A stretch of DNA of 64,000 bases from Streptomyces sp. CBMA291 (lineage in GTDB: Bacteria > Actinomycetota > Actinomycetes > Streptomycetales > Streptomycetaceae). Positions 1-8,942 of this stretch are shown in pieces. Made by a program: the position numbers and the translations under genes. The number at the start of each line of letters is the position of its first letter. Within the stretch, counting starts at the first letter, position 1. Location of the stretch: positions 1 to 64,000 of the forward strand of contig NZ_MSJP01000041.1 of the NCBI RefSeq assembly GCF_014596525.1. The letters run 5' to 3'. Below the pieces are notes generated by a model. The model saw only the letters and a program-made list of their open reading frames with translations. It did not search any database and had not been told where the DNA came from.

Positions 1-243
1 GCCGGGCCTGGTGCCGAGCAGCGCGGCGCGTGCCGCCTCGGCCGGCGGGACCCCCGAGGCGGTCAGACGGCACATCTCCCGGACCACCGCCACGTCCTGC
101 GGGCTCCACCGCCGGTGACGGCCGCTCTCCCTGGCGGCCGGACCGATGCCGTAGCGCCGGTCCCAGGAACGCAGGGTCGTGGGGGCGACACCGAGGCTGC
201 GGGCCACCGCCCCGCTGGTGAGACCGGGTACGGGTTCGGGCAT
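1..243 (-). CDS. LitR-like MerR-family regulator (partial, 3' end outside window)
   Basis: The minus-strand frame from the ATG at 243 gives 81 residues before the window edge. It is a complete MerR-type winged-helix DNA-binding domain, with the segments LGVAPTTLRSWDRRYG and GRHRRWSPQDV typical of the LitR/CarH type of Streptomyces. Family knowledge: LitR is a B12-associated regulator that controls the divergently transcribed ECF sigma gene litS and light-induced carotenoid synthesis. The divergent ECF sigma gene at 386 fits that layout. The B12-binding C-terminus would lie outside the window, so the LitR assignment is inferred from the DNA-binding half and the gene order only. Confidence 0.7.
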   Translation of the reverse strand, partial: MPEPVPGLTSGAVARSLGVAPTTLRSWDRRYGIGPAARESGRHRRWSPQDVAVVREMCRLTASGVPPAEAARAALLGTRPG

Positions 244-266
244 GCCGCCACGCTACGCCGATTCGA

Positions 267-281
267 CGCACGATCGGTGCG
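267..281. promoter_or_regulatory. Inverted repeat between MerR and sigma genes, candidate operator
   Basis: CGCAC-GATCG-GTGCG is a perfect 5-5-5 inverted repeat in the 142-bp divergent intergenic region, 24 bp upstream of the MerR start. Its position suits an operator for the MerR regulator. No experimental motif is matched here. Confidence 0.4.
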
Positions 282-385
282 ATTGGTGCCGACCCGACGG
301 CGGGACGGACCCTGGAAACGCCCCGCGCGGCACGCCGCGCCAGCCGACCGGGCCTCCCCGGCCAGGCCAGAGGAGCCGTTCCCCC

Positions 386-1099
386 ATGACCGCGACCATC
401 GCCGCCACCCCGCCCCCGCTCTCGTCCCCACCCCCCGGGGAACGGGCCGAACACGACCTCGCCGCCGGATTCGTCCGAGGCGACGAGAGCTGTCTCACGG
501 TCGTGTACGTCCGGTGGGCAGGCCTCGTGCGCACCCTGGCCGCCCGCGCCCTCGGCGACCCGGGGGAAGCCGAGGACGTCACCCAGCAGGTCTTCCTCGC
601 CGCCTGGCGCGGCCGGGCAGGCTACCGGCCCGAGCGCGGCCCGCTCCCCGGCTGGCTCGTCGGCATCGCCCGCCGCAAGACCGCCGACGCGCTCGCCGCC
701 CGCACCCGGCGACGGGACCTTCTCGCCGCCGTCGGGGCCGGACTGTCCGGGGGCGGCGCCCAGGACCCGGGCCCCGAAGACGTCCTCGACCGGCTCGTCG
801 TCATCCGTGAGCTGGCGAAACTCTCCGCCGCCCAGCGCGAGGTGCTCGCCCTTGCCTTCTACGGGGACCTCACCCAGGTCCAGATCGCCGAGCGCACCGG
901 ACTGCCCCTCGGCACCGTGAAGAGCCACACCCGGCGGGGCCTCGACCGGATGAGCCGCTCCCTGCGCGAAGCCGACCGCACACGACGCCCACCGACTGGT
1001 CAGCCCCTTCCGGCAGGCCCGTCCCTTCCGGCCGGGCCGCTCGCCCCCGGGACCGCGCCTCCCGAGGGCCCGGCCGGGGCGAACCCCGCACGGGGATGA
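386..1099 (+). CDS. ECF RNA polymerase sigma factor (LitS-like)
   Basis: 237 residues from ATG 386, preceded by an AGGAG about 10 bp upstream; the frame is open further upstream but without a better ribosome-binding site. Region 2 is recognisable around GEAEDVTQQVFLAAWRG, and region 4 ends in a helix-turn-helix (LTQVQIAERTGLPLGTVKSH). It therefore directs RNA polymerase to a specific promoter set. The Pro/Gly-rich tail after about residue 200 is not part of the family core. No anti-sigma gene follows. Divergence from a LitR-like MerR gene suggests a LitS role in light or stress response, which is inference. Confidence 0.85.
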   Translation: MTATIAATPPPLSSPPPGERAEHDLAAGFVRGDESCLTVVYVRWAGLVRTLAARALGDPGEAEDVTQQVFLAAWRGRAGYRPERGPLPGWLVGIARRKTADALAARTRRRDLLAAVGAGLSGGGAQDPGPEDVLDRLVVIRELAKLSAAQREVLALAFYGDLTQVQIAERTGLPLGTVKSHTRRGLDRMSRSLREADRTRRPPTGQPLPAGPSLPAGPLAPGTAPPEGPAGANPARG

Positions 1100-1155
1100 A
1101 CCCGGCACGGGCTGCGCGCCCCCCTTCGGCCGCCGCCGTCCTCGCCGCCGGGCAA

Positions 1156-1221
1156 CCGGAAGCACCGGCCCCACCCACAGGGCCGAACCCGGAAGCACCG
1201 GCCCCGCACACCGGGCCGAGC
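1156..1221. repeat. Two direct 33-bp repeats in 1100-1390 intergenic stretch
   Basis: Two near-identical 33-bp copies beginning CCGGAAGCACCGGCCCC start at 1156 and 1189. They lie in a 291-bp gap between the sigma gene and the STAND ATPase in which I see no convincing gene or promoter. Confidence 0.6.
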
Positions 1222-1390
1222 CCATAGGCGAGACCCCCGCGCGCGGAGGCGGACCGGCGGGAAGGCCCGCGCCCCCAGGGACCCACCCGGGCCCGAAAGC
1301 CCCGTAACCAGGGCCGTCACCCGGTCGAGGCTCCGTAACGAACGCGCGCCGAAGGCCCGTTCATCGCACCACGTGAGGGAGACTGCATTC

Positions 1391-4054
1391 GTGCGTGGAC
1401 ATCTGCCGGACGAGAACCCCGGTTTCGTGGGACGCCGAACGGAACTGGAGCGTGTGTCCGCCGCGTTGGCGGAGCACCGCCTCGTCACCGTGACCGGCGT
1501 CGGGGGAGTCGGCAAGACCAGACTCGCGCTGCGCGCCGCCCACCGCGCCGCCGACCGGCACCCCGACGGCGCCTGGTGGGCCGACCTCGGCCAACTCGAC
1601 GGCGAACGGCTCCTCGTCCCCCTCGTCGCCGACGCCGTCGACCTCGCCGACCACGCCACCGGCACGGCCGCCGCCGGACTCCGCCGCAGACTCGCCGACA
1701 CCCGGCTGCTCCTCGTCCTCGACTCCTGCGAGCACCTCGCCGAACCCTGCGCCCGGCTCGTCGCCGAACTCCTCGCCGCCGCCCCCGGCCTCACCGTCCT
1801 CGCCACCAGCCGTCGGCCACTCGGCATCGAAGGCGAGCGGATCATCGCCCTCGACCCGCTGCCACCCGCCGGACGCGACGCCCTGGAACTGCTCCGCGAG
1901 GCCTCGGGCGAGCGGTTCCCCGCCGCCGGGCCCGCGAGTGAGATCTGCGTCCGCCTCGAAGGCATCCCGCTGGCCCTCGAACTGGCCGCCGCGCAGATCC
2001 GCCTCCAAGGCGCCGAAGCCGTCAGGGAACAGCTCGGCACCCGCATCGACGCCCCCGCCTCCGCCCGCTTCGACCTGCTCGCCCACCCCGAGCGGGTCTG
2101 GCCGAGCCGTCACCAGACCCTGCGCGCCGCCATCGGCTGGAGCCATGAGCTGAGCAGCCCGCTGGAACGACTCCTGTGGGCCCGCCTCTCCGTCTTCCGG
2201 GGCCCCTTCGACCTCGCGTCGGCGACCGCCGTCTGCGTCGGCGGCCCCCTCGACGACACGACCCTTCCGGCCGCGCTCGACGGTCTCGTCCGCGCCTCCG
2301 TCGTCCGTCCGCCCGACGCGGCGGGCCGCCACCGGATGCTCGACACCATCCGCGCGTACGGGGCGACCTGGCTGGACCACACCGGCGGGACCGGCGCCGT
2401 CGCCGACCGGCACGCTGCCCATTTCCGGGGGCTCGCCCGCCGGGCGGAGACCGCGTGGCACGGCCCCCGCCAACTGCGCTGGTACCGCACCGTCGACGCC
2501 CACCACACCGATCTGCGCACCGCCCTCGACCGGCTCCTTCGCACCGACCCCGACGCCGCACTCGACCTCGTCGGCTCGGTCGCCTTCGCCTGGTCCTGCC
2601 GGGGCCGCCTCCACGAGTCCCGCGACGGCCTCGAACAGGCCCTCCTGCTCAGCACCGCACGCGGCCGTCCCCGGGCCCGCGCCCTGTGGGCCCTCGGCAT
2701 CACCCTCGTCCTCCAGGGCGAGGGGGAGAAGGCCCGGGAGATCAGCGAACGATGCGCCCGCGAGGCCCGCTACGCGGAATGGACGGAACACCTCGAAGGG
2801 ACCGGCCGGCCCACCGTACGCACCGGAAGCACGGAGACCGGGGAGCCTTCCGGAAGGCACGGAGACGCCTCCGCTGGATACGGGGACGGCCCCGGGCGGT
2901 ACGGGAGCACGCCCGAGCACCACCCCGGCGCGTACCCCGGCGTGGATTCCGGCGCGCACCCCGGCGTGGGCTCCGGTGTGAACCCCGGCGTGGACCCCGG
3001 CACGGACCCTGACGCGCACCGGGGCCGCGTGGACGGGTTCCGGGGCCGTCCCGACACCCACCCCGGCGAACTCCGGGAGCACCCCGACCGGCCCGGTCAC
3101 CCCGACGGACCCGGTCACCCCCACGGACACGACGGCCCGGAACAGGACCACGGCCCGGACCTGCCGCAGTCTCGCCCCGACCTTCCCCAGCCCCGGGACC
3201 GCCCGAACCGGCCCCGTGACCCCGCCGGCCTCCACCGCCCCCCTCGCTCCCACCGCCCCGGTGAGCTGACGCTCGACGCCGCCGCCCTCACCGGGCTGCT
3301 CGCCCTGACCACCGGCCGCCCCACGGCCGCGCACCTCGTCGTCGGGCACGTCCTCGACTCCGCAGAAGCTCCCGCCGGAGCCCCCGAGGGAGCCCCCACC
3401 GGCCCCACGACGCGGCCGGACCACGTCTCCATCGCCACCATCGCCCCCACCGAAGCACCGGACACCGCCCCCGACGCCCCCACCGAAGCACCGGACGTCG
3501 CCCCCGACACCGAACACGCCCCCCCCGTCTCCGCCGCCCGGCTGCGCTGTCTGCTCGTCCGGGTCTTCGCCCTCACCGGTCTCGGCCGGGTCGCCGAGGC
3601 ACGGGAGGAGGCCCTCGCCCTGCGCGCGCTGTGCGAGGAGCTGGACGAGCACTGGACCCGTACCGCCCTGGAGTACCACCTCGCCCTCACCGGTCTCCTG
3701 GAGGGCGACCCGGTGGGAGCGGCGGGCCACGCGCGGGCCATGCTCGAAGGGACCCGGGGTCTCGGCGCGATCCTCGGCGTCGCCCTCGGCCTCGACGTCC
3801 TCGCGACCGCCCTCGCGGCGGCGGGCGACGGTGCCCGAGCCGCCGACGTCTCCGGCACCGGGGAGGCGTACTGGCGCTCCACCGGCCAGCCCCGGCGCGG
3901 ACTGCCCGGTCTGCGGGCGCTGCACGAGAAGTACACCGACACCGCCCGCGCCGCCCTCGGCGCACCCGCCTACGAGGAGATCTTCGGCCGCGCCCTCTCC
4001 GGCCTCCCGCAGGACGGCCTCGACCGGGCGCTGCGCGGCCCCCGGCCGCCCTGA
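1391..4054 (+). CDS. STAND (NB-ARC/LuxR-type) ATPase with low-complexity inserts
   Basis: GTG 1391 is chosen because a GAGGGA lies at 1375-1380; GTG 1373 would add six residues. The product is 887 aa. It starts with the RGHLP...FVGR segment seen in many Streptomyces regulators of this type, then the P-loop GVGGVGKT (about residues 36-43), a Walker-B-like LLLVLDSCEH, and the winged-helix and RMLDTIRAYG segments of the AfsR/LuxR-like NB-ARC core, then TPR-like helices. Unlike LAL or SARP regulators, no C-terminal LuxR helix-turn-helix or N-terminal BTAD domain is visible, so a direct DNA-binding role is not supported. Residues about 473-623 and 658-710 are Pro/Gly/Asp-rich repeats (PGVDSGAHPGVGSG and similar) interrupting the helical region. 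Confidence 0.8.
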   Translation: MRGHLPDENPGFVGRRTELERVSAALAEHRLVTVTGVGGVGKTRLALRAAHRAADRHPDGAWWADLGQLDGERLLVPLVADAVDLADHATGTAAAGLRRRLADTRLLLVLDSCEHLAEPCARLVAELLAAAPGLTVLATSRRPLGIEGERIIALDPLPPAGRDALELLREASGERFPAAGPASEICVRLEGIPLALELAAAQIRLQGAEAVREQLGTRIDAPASARFDLLAHPERVWPSRHQTLRAAIGWSHELSSPLERLLWARLSVFRGPFDLASATAVCVGGPLDDTTLPAALDGLVRASVVRPPDAAGRHRMLDTIRAYGATWLDHTGGTGAVADRHAAHFRGLARRAETAWHGPRQLRWYRTVDAHHTDLRTALDRLLRTDPDAALDLVGSVAFAWSCRGRLHESRDGLEQALLLSTARGRPRARALWALGITLVLQGEGEKAREISERCAREARYAEWTEHLEGTGRPTVRTGSTETGEPSGRHGDASAGYGDGPGRYGSTPEHHPGAYPGVDSGAHPGVGSGVNPGVDPGTDPDAHRGRVDGFRGRPDTHPGELREHPDRPGHPDGPGHPHGHDGPEQDHGPDLPQSRPDLPQPRDRPNRPRDPAGLHRPPRSHRPGELTLDAAALTGLLALTTGRPTAAHLVVGHVLDSAEAPAGAPEGAPTGPTTRPDHVSIATIAPTEAPDTAPDAPTEAPDVAPDTEHAPPVSAARLRCLLVRVFALTGLGRVAEAREEALALRALCEELDEHWTRTALEYHLALTGLLEGDPVGAAGHARAMLEGTRGLGAILGVALGLDVLATALAAAGDGARAADVSGTGEAYWRSTGQPRRGLPGLRALHEKYTDTARAALGAPAYEEIFGRALSGLPQDGLDRALRGPRPP

Positions 4055-4096
4055 CCCCGAGGTGCCGGGCCCCCGGCCCCGGCGCACCATGAGGAC

Positions 4097-5269
4097 ATGG
4101 ACGGATCGCCGATCGGCCTGGGCGACATCAGCGCACCAGGACGCCTGGCGGGCCCCGAGGAAGGCGTCACCGCCCAGGAACTGGGACTGGCCACCCGCAA
4201 CCACGGACTGCCCCTGGAAGCCCTGCGGTACGAGGTCACGCCGCCTGGCCTCCACTACGTCCTCGTCCACTACGACATCCCCGCCACCGACCCCGACACC
4301 TGGCGGCTCACCGTCGGCGGCCGGACCCTGCGCACGCTCACCCTGGACCTGGCCGCCCTGCGCGCCCGCCCCGCCGTCACCCGCCGGGTCACCCTGGAGT
4401 GCGCGGGGAACGGCAGGGCGCACCTCGCCCCGCGCCCCGTCAGCCAGCCCTGGCTGGTCGAGGCGGTCGGCACCGCCGACTGGACCGGCGTACCCCTCGC
4501 CGCGCTCCTCACGGAGGCGGGGACGGCCGAGGAAGCCGTCGAGGCCGTGTTCACGGGCGCGGACCACGGGGTGGAGCGGGGCGTCGAGCAGGACTACCGG
4601 CGGAGCCTCCCGCTGACCACGGCGGCCGACCCGGCCCGGGACGTGCTCGTCGCGTACGAGATGAACGGGGCGCCGCTGCCCCCGCAGCACGGCAGCCCGC
4701 TACGGCTCGTCGTCCCCGGCTGGTACGGCATGGCCCACGTGAAGTGGCTCCACGACATCACGCTCTCCGCCACCCCGTACGAGGGCTTCCAGCAGAGCGC
4801 CGCCTACCGGGTCCGGCGGGCCGCCGCCGAACCGGGCGAACCGGTGACCCTGATGGCACCCCGCGCCCTGATGGCGCCGCCCGGCTTCCCCGACTTCATG
4901 TCCAGGACCCGGGTCGTCCGCCCGGGGCCCGTACCGCTCGCCGGGCGCGCCTGGTCCGGGCACGGGCCGGTCGTACGCGTCGAGGTCAGCGAGGACGGCG
5001 GGGCGGTCTGGACCGACGCCGAGCTGGTACGGGACCCCGCGCACCCCTGGGCCTGGGCGTCCTGGCACACCACCTGGACGGCGACCCCGGGCCTGCGCCA
5101 CCTGACCGTACGGGCCACCGACGCGGCGGGTCACACGCAGCCCCTCGCGGCGCCCTGGAACCGCGGCGGCTTCGTCAACAACCTGGTCCAGCGCGTCGAG
5201 GTCCTCTGCCTCCCGTCTCCGCAGGCCCCCACCCCCACAGCGGCCACGGGGCCCCGGCCGGGCCCCTGA
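4097..5269 (+). CDS. Molybdopterin-dependent oxidoreductase (sulfite oxidase family)
   Basis: 390 aa from ATG 4097. Cys102 in LECAGNGR is the conserved molybdenum-ligating cysteine of the sulfite oxidase fold, followed by the cofactor-contact region (HGSPLRLVVPGWYGMAHVKW) and a C-terminal Ig-like dimerisation domain. No heme-binding domain is present and no Tat signal is seen at the N-terminus, so it is probably cytoplasmic and relies on another electron carrier. Family members oxidise sulfite or reduce sulfoxides; the substrate cannot be read from sequence. It begins 42 bp after the STAND ATPase and may be co-transcribed with it. Confidence 0.85.
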   Translation: MDGSPIGLGDISAPGRLAGPEEGVTAQELGLATRNHGLPLEALRYEVTPPGLHYVLVHYDIPATDPDTWRLTVGGRTLRTLTLDLAALRARPAVTRRVTLECAGNGRAHLAPRPVSQPWLVEAVGTADWTGVPLAALLTEAGTAEEAVEAVFTGADHGVERGVEQDYRRSLPLTTAADPARDVLVAYEMNGAPLPPQHGSPLRLVVPGWYGMAHVKWLHDITLSATPYEGFQQSAAYRVRRAAAEPGEPVTLMAPRALMAPPGFPDFMSRTRVVRPGPVPLAGRAWSGHGPVVRVEVSEDGGAVWTDAELVRDPAHPWAWASWHTTWTATPGLRHLTVRATDAAGHTQPLAAPWNRGGFVNNLVQRVEVLCLPSPQAPTPTAATGPRPGP

Positions 5270-5460
5270 CCAGCGCCGGAGTCGGGCCGGAGCCGTAGGG
5301 AAGCCGGGCGGGGCGGTCCGGGGCGGGGCGACGGGCGCGGGCCCCGGTGCGTACAGTCGTCCTTCGGGAGCGACCCCGACGCGCGGACCGACCACGCGCG
5401 GTCCACCCCCACGCGCGGTCCCACCCCGACGTGCTGACCGACCCCGACGAGGAGAACCCC

Positions 5461-6291
5461 GTGACCGACCCGGCGTCCACCGCCCTCCAGCAGCAGATCG
5501 CCCGGGAACTCCAGGTGTCCGGGACCTTCGACCCGAAGGCGGAGATCGAGCGCCGGGTGGCCTTCCTCACCGAGCGGCTGACCACCACGGGACTGCGCTC
5601 CCTCGTCCTCGGCATCAGCGGCGGCGTCGACTCCACCACCGCCGGGCGGCTCTGCCAGCTCGCCGTCGAGCGCGCCCGCGCCGCCGGTCACGACGCCACC
5701 TTCCACGCGATGCGCCTGCCGTACGGCGTCCAGGCGGACGAGGCCGACGCGCAGAACGCCCTGGCCTTCATCCAGGCCGACGAAGTGCTCACCGTGGACG
5801 TGAAGGCGGCGAGCGACGAGGCCCTGAACGCCTGCCTGGCGGGCGGGGTGGTCTTCCGGGACGCGCACCACCGGGACTTCGTGCAGGGCAACATCAAGGC
5901 CCGGCAGCGGATGATCGCCCAGTACGCGGTGGCCGGCGCCCACGACGGGCTCGTCGTCGGCACCGACCACGCGGCCGAGGCGGTCTCCGGCTTCTTCACC
6001 AAGTTCGGCGACGGCGCCGCCGACGTCGTCCCGCTCACCGGTCTCACCAAGCGCCGGGTCCGCGCCGTCGCCGCCGAGCTGGGCGCCCCCGCCGACCTGG
6101 TGTGGAAGGTCCCCACCGCCGACTTGGAGGACCTGGACCCGGGCAAGCCCGACGAGGACGCGCTCGGCGTCACCTACGACGACATCGACGACTTCCTTGA
6201 GGGCAAGCCGGTCGGGGAGGCGGCGTTCGCCTCGATCGTGCGCCGCTACGAGCTGACCGCGCACAAGCGGCAACTGCCGATCGCGCCCTGA
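5461..6291 (+). CDS. nadE: NH3-dependent NAD+ synthetase
   Basis: 276 aa, matching the length of ammonia-dependent bacterial NadE; it lacks the N-terminal glutaminase domain of the long form. The pyrophosphatase signature GISGGVDS occupies residues 51-58, with family segments RLPYGVQ and GTDHAAEA. It adenylates deamido-NAD and amidates it to NAD. GTG 5461 is preferred over the longer open frame (from 5347) because GAGGAG lies just upstream and conserved sequence starts there. The upstream leader contains three copies of an ACGCGCGG motif (about 5379-5419) of unknown meaning. A strong terminator follows. Confidence 0.95.
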   Translation: MTDPASTALQQQIARELQVSGTFDPKAEIERRVAFLTERLTTTGLRSLVLGISGGVDSTTAGRLCQLAVERARAAGHDATFHAMRLPYGVQADEADAQNALAFIQADEVLTVDVKAASDEALNACLAGGVVFRDAHHRDFVQGNIKARQRMIAQYAVAGAHDGLVVGTDHAAEAVSGFFTKFGDGAADVVPLTGLTKRRVRAVAAELGAPADLVWKVPTADLEDLDPGKPDEDALGVTYDDIDDFLEGKPVGEAAFASIVRRYELTAHKRQLPIAP

Positions 6292-6310
6292 CCGCTCCCG
6301 CGAGGACCGG

Positions 6311-6338
6311 GGAGGGGGCCGCCCGAACGGCCCCCTCC
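6311..6338 (+). terminator. Terminator hairpin after nadE
   Basis: GGAGGGGGCCG and its perfect complement (11-bp stem, 6-nt loop CCCGAA) begin 20 bp after the nadE stop. This is the shape of a streptomycete terminator without a long U tract. Confidence 0.75.
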
Positions 6339-6375
6339 ACATGCGCCCCGCCCCCGTACCGCCTCGAATGGTGAG

Positions 6376-7056
6376 GTGACCGCGCCGCCCGGGGACTGCC
6401 TCGCCCGCAACGAGTGGATCTGCGGCGCCTACCTCTCCACCCGGCGCGGAATCCTCGCCGACGCCGTCGTCGAACACGTCCAGCTGACCGTCGTCTCCGT
6501 CGCCCTCGGGCTGCTGCTCGCGCTGCCCCTCGCGATCGCCGCCCGCCGTTGGCGCCGGGTCGCCGGGCCCGTCCTCGGGATCACGACCCTCCTCTACACG
6601 ATCCCGGCGCTCGCGATGTTCTCGCTGCTCCTGCCGGTGTACGGGCTCTCCGCCACCCTGGTCGTCGCCGGGCTCGTCCTCTACTCGCTCACCCTCCTCG
6701 TCCGCAATCTCCTCGCCGGACTCCGGGCAGTCCCCGAGGAGACCCGGCAGGCGGCGCGCGGTCTCGGCTACGGGCCGGTCCGGCTGCTGCTCGCCGTCGA
6801 ACTGCCGCTCGCGCTGCCTGCGGGGATGGCCGGGCTCCGGATCGCCACCGTCTCCGCCGTCTCGCTCGTCACCCTCGGCGCCATCGTCGGCCACGGTGGT
6901 CTCGGCAACCTCATCTGGTCCGGGATGAACACCTACTTCAAGGCCCAGGTCCTCACCGCCTCGGTGCTCTGCGTCCTCATCGCCGTCGCCGCCGATCTGC
7001 TCCTGCTCGGCGCGCGGCGGCTGCTCACCCCCTGGGAGCGGGGGCGGAGCGCGTGA
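6376..7056 (+). CDS. ABC transporter permease, betaine/choline (OpuCB/ProW) type
   Basis: 226 aa with five to six membrane segments. The EAA loop region (EETRQAARGLGYGPVRLLLAVELPLA) and the LGAIVGHGGLGNLI segment are characteristic of glycine betaine/choline permeases. GTG 6376 is used as start. The next permease gene overlaps it by 4 bp (GTGA), so the two are translationally coupled. Family knowledge: two permeases, a binding protein and an ATPase form an osmoprotectant importer. The ATPase is not encoded here. Confidence 0.85.
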   Translation: MTAPPGDCLARNEWICGAYLSTRRGILADAVVEHVQLTVVSVALGLLLALPLAIAARRWRRVAGPVLGITTLLYTIPALAMFSLLLPVYGLSATLVVAGLVLYSLTLLVRNLLAGLRAVPEETRQAARGLGYGPVRLLLAVELPLALPAGMAGLRIATVSAVSLVTLGAIVGHGGLGNLIWSGMNTYFKAQVLTASVLCVLIAVAADLLLLGARRLLTPWERGRSA

Positions 7057-7727
7057 CGACCCTCGCCGCCACCTGGTCCTGGCTCACCACGGCCGCGCAC
7101 TGGTCGGGCGAGGACGGCGTCTGGCACCGGCTCGGCGAACACCTCTACCTCACCGGCGTCAGCCTGGTGATCGGCTGTGCGCTCGCCCTGCCCGTCGGGC
7201 TCGTCCTCGGCCACCTCGGCAGGGGCGGCACGCTCGCCGTGAACCTCTCCAACGCGGGCCGCGCCGTCCCCACCTTCGCGGTGCTCGTCCTGCTCCTGCT
7301 CAGCCCGATCGGAACGCATGGGTCCTGGCCGACGGTCATCGCCCTCGTCCTGTTCGCCGTACCACCGCTGCTGACCAACGCCTATGTGGGGATGCGGGGC
7401 GTCGACGCCGATGTCGTCCGGGCCGCCCGGGGCATGGGCATGACGGGCGCTCAGACCCTCGCCCGGGTGGAACTCCCGCTGGCGCTGCCGCTGGTCCTCA
7501 CCGGAGTGCGGATGGCCGCCGTCCAACTGGTCGCCACCGCCACCGTGGCGGCCCTCGCCGGAGGCGGCGGGCTCGGCCGGATCATCACCGCCGGGTTCAA
7601 CCTGGCCTCCACCCCGCAGGTCGTCGCGGGCGCCGTGCTCGTCGCCGCCCTCGCCCTCCTGGTGGAAGGCCTCTTCGAAGCCGTCCGCCGACTCGCCTCC
7701 GGCGGGGCGCGGGGGAGCGGCGCGTGA
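7053..7727 (+). CDS. ABC transporter permease, betaine/choline type (second subunit)
   Basis: 224 aa, GTG 7053 overlapping the preceding stop. It is a paralogue of the first permease, with LPVGLVLGH, the coupling loop VRAARGMGMTGAQTLARVELPLALP, and GGGGLGRIITAGFN near the C-terminus. It probably pairs with the first permease as a heterodimeric pore. It overlaps the binding-protein gene by 4 bp, so all three genes form one operon. Confidence 0.87.
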   Translation: MTTLAATWSWLTTAAHWSGEDGVWHRLGEHLYLTGVSLVIGCALALPVGLVLGHLGRGGTLAVNLSNAGRAVPTFAVLVLLLLSPIGTHGSWPTVIALVLFAVPPLLTNAYVGMRGVDADVVRAARGMGMTGAQTLARVELPLALPLVLTGVRMAAVQLVATATVAALAGGGGLGRIITAGFNLASTPQVVAGAVLVAALALLVEGLFEAVRRLASGGARGSGA

Positions 7728-8737
7728 ACCGGCGCGTGCGTGTGAACAGGTACGTGCGCGCGGACCGCCCCCGCCGCAGCGCCCGTCCCCTCCGCCCCCT
7801 CGGCGTCCTCCTCCTGCTCCTGGCCCTCGGTCTCGGCAGCTGCGTCGCCGGTCCTTCCCTCGAAGAGCGGGGCGCGGTGACCACCGAGCCCGGCGACAGC
7901 AGGCACCTGACCGTCGGCTCGGCCGGATTCACCGAGAGCGACCTGCTCGCGCAGTTGTACGCGCTGCTGCTCCGGGACGCCGGATACCGTACGAGGATCC
8001 TCTCCGTCACCAACCGCGAGCTGTACGAGCCCGCCCTGGAACGCGGCCAGATCGACGTCGTGCCGGAGTACGCGGCGACCTTCGCCGACTGGCTGAACGC
8101 CAAGGTCCACGGGGCGGACGCGCCGACCGTCGGCTCTCCCGACCTGGCCGCCACCATGACGGTCCTCCGCGCGCTCGCCGCCCCGCGCGGTCTCACCGTC
8201 CTCGACCCCGGGCGGGCGGTGGACCAGAACGCCTACGCGGTGACCGCCGCCTTCGCCGCCGAGCACCGGCTGAAGACCCTCAGCGACCTGGGCGCCACCG
8301 GGCTCCCCGTACGGCTCGCGGCGGGCGACGAGTGCGTCAGACGCCCCTACTGCGCCCCCGGGCTGCGGAAGGTCTACGGGATCGACGTGACCGCCGTCGA
8401 CCCCAGGGGAGTCGGCACCGTCCCGGCCAAGCAAGCCGTCCGGGACGGGACGGACGACCTGCTGCTGACCACGACGACCGATGCCACGCTCGACGCCTTC
8501 GGTCTCGTCCTGCTCGCCGACGACAAACGGCTTCAGAACGCCGACTACGTGGTCCCCGTCGTGAACCGGGCGCGCGCCGGGGGCGCACGGATCGTCCGCG
8601 CGCTCGCCCGGCTCAACCGGGTCCTGACGACGGAGGACCTGGCCGCCCTGGACACCCAGGTGGACGTCCGACGGCTCCTCCCGGAGGACGTGGCCCGCGC
8701 CTATCTCCAGGCCAAGGGGCTCATCGGGGGTTCCTGA
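7724..8737 (+). CDS. Betaine/choline-type ABC substrate-binding lipoprotein
   Basis: 337 aa. An Arg-rich start and hydrophobic core end in the lipobox LGSC, so the mature protein is lipid-anchored outside the membrane. The mature part begins with a TVGSAGFTESDLLAQLYA motif of the OpuCC/ProX/OsmF binding-protein family, followed by IDVVPEYAATF. It delivers a quaternary-ammonium or related solute to the two upstream permeases. GTG 7724 overlaps the permease stop. The missing ATPase gene is the oddity of this operon. Confidence 0.87.
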   Translation: MNRRVRVNRYVRADRPRRSARPLRPLGVLLLLLALGLGSCVAGPSLEERGAVTTEPGDSRHLTVGSAGFTESDLLAQLYALLLRDAGYRTRILSVTNRELYEPALERGQIDVVPEYAATFADWLNAKVHGADAPTVGSPDLAATMTVLRALAAPRGLTVLDPGRAVDQNAYAVTAAFAAEHRLKTLSDLGATGLPVRLAAGDECVRRPYCAPGLRKVYGIDVTAVDPRGVGTVPAKQAVRDGTDDLLLTTTTDATLDAFGLVLLADDKRLQNADYVVPVVNRARAGGARIVRALARLNRVLTTEDLAALDTQVDVRRLLPEDVARAYLQAKGLIGGS

Positions 8738-8760
8738 GGGGTGACGGGGGATCAGCCGCC

Positions 8761-8817
8761 GGAACGGCACCGTCACCCCGCCGGAACGGTACCGGTCACC
8801 CCGCCGAAACGGTCCCC
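8761..8817. repeat. Direct repeats upstream of the cellulase gene
   Basis: Copies of GGAACGGYACCGKYCACCCCGCC start at 8761 and 8783, followed by a partial third copy GAAACGGTCCCC at 8806. Each carries a GGT/ACC dyad. They lie in the 205-bp region between the binding protein and the GH5 gene and could be operator sites. The 14-bp CebR consensus is not present. Confidence 0.4.
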
Positions 8818-8942
8818 CTCGTTCCGGCTCTTGCGGGCTCTTCCGAGGCCCTGCTATCCATCCGACAGGAAGGTTTCCTTCCGGTCCCGTCGGGCCCGGC
8901 TCCCGGGTCCGGCCGCTCGTTTCGTCGCCCCGTGGAGACTCC

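Noticed and set aside
2925..3010. Short-period repeats resembling a repeat/spacer array
   Set aside because: They are in frame within the STAND ATPase gene with period 12-24 bp and no spacer structure; not CRISPR.
1361..4690. 1109-codon open frame on the minus strand with repetitive Gly/Val-rich sequence
   Set aside because: It is antisense to the STAND ATPase and oxidoreductase genes, which have clear motifs and GC3 bias; long antisense frames are expected at this GC content.
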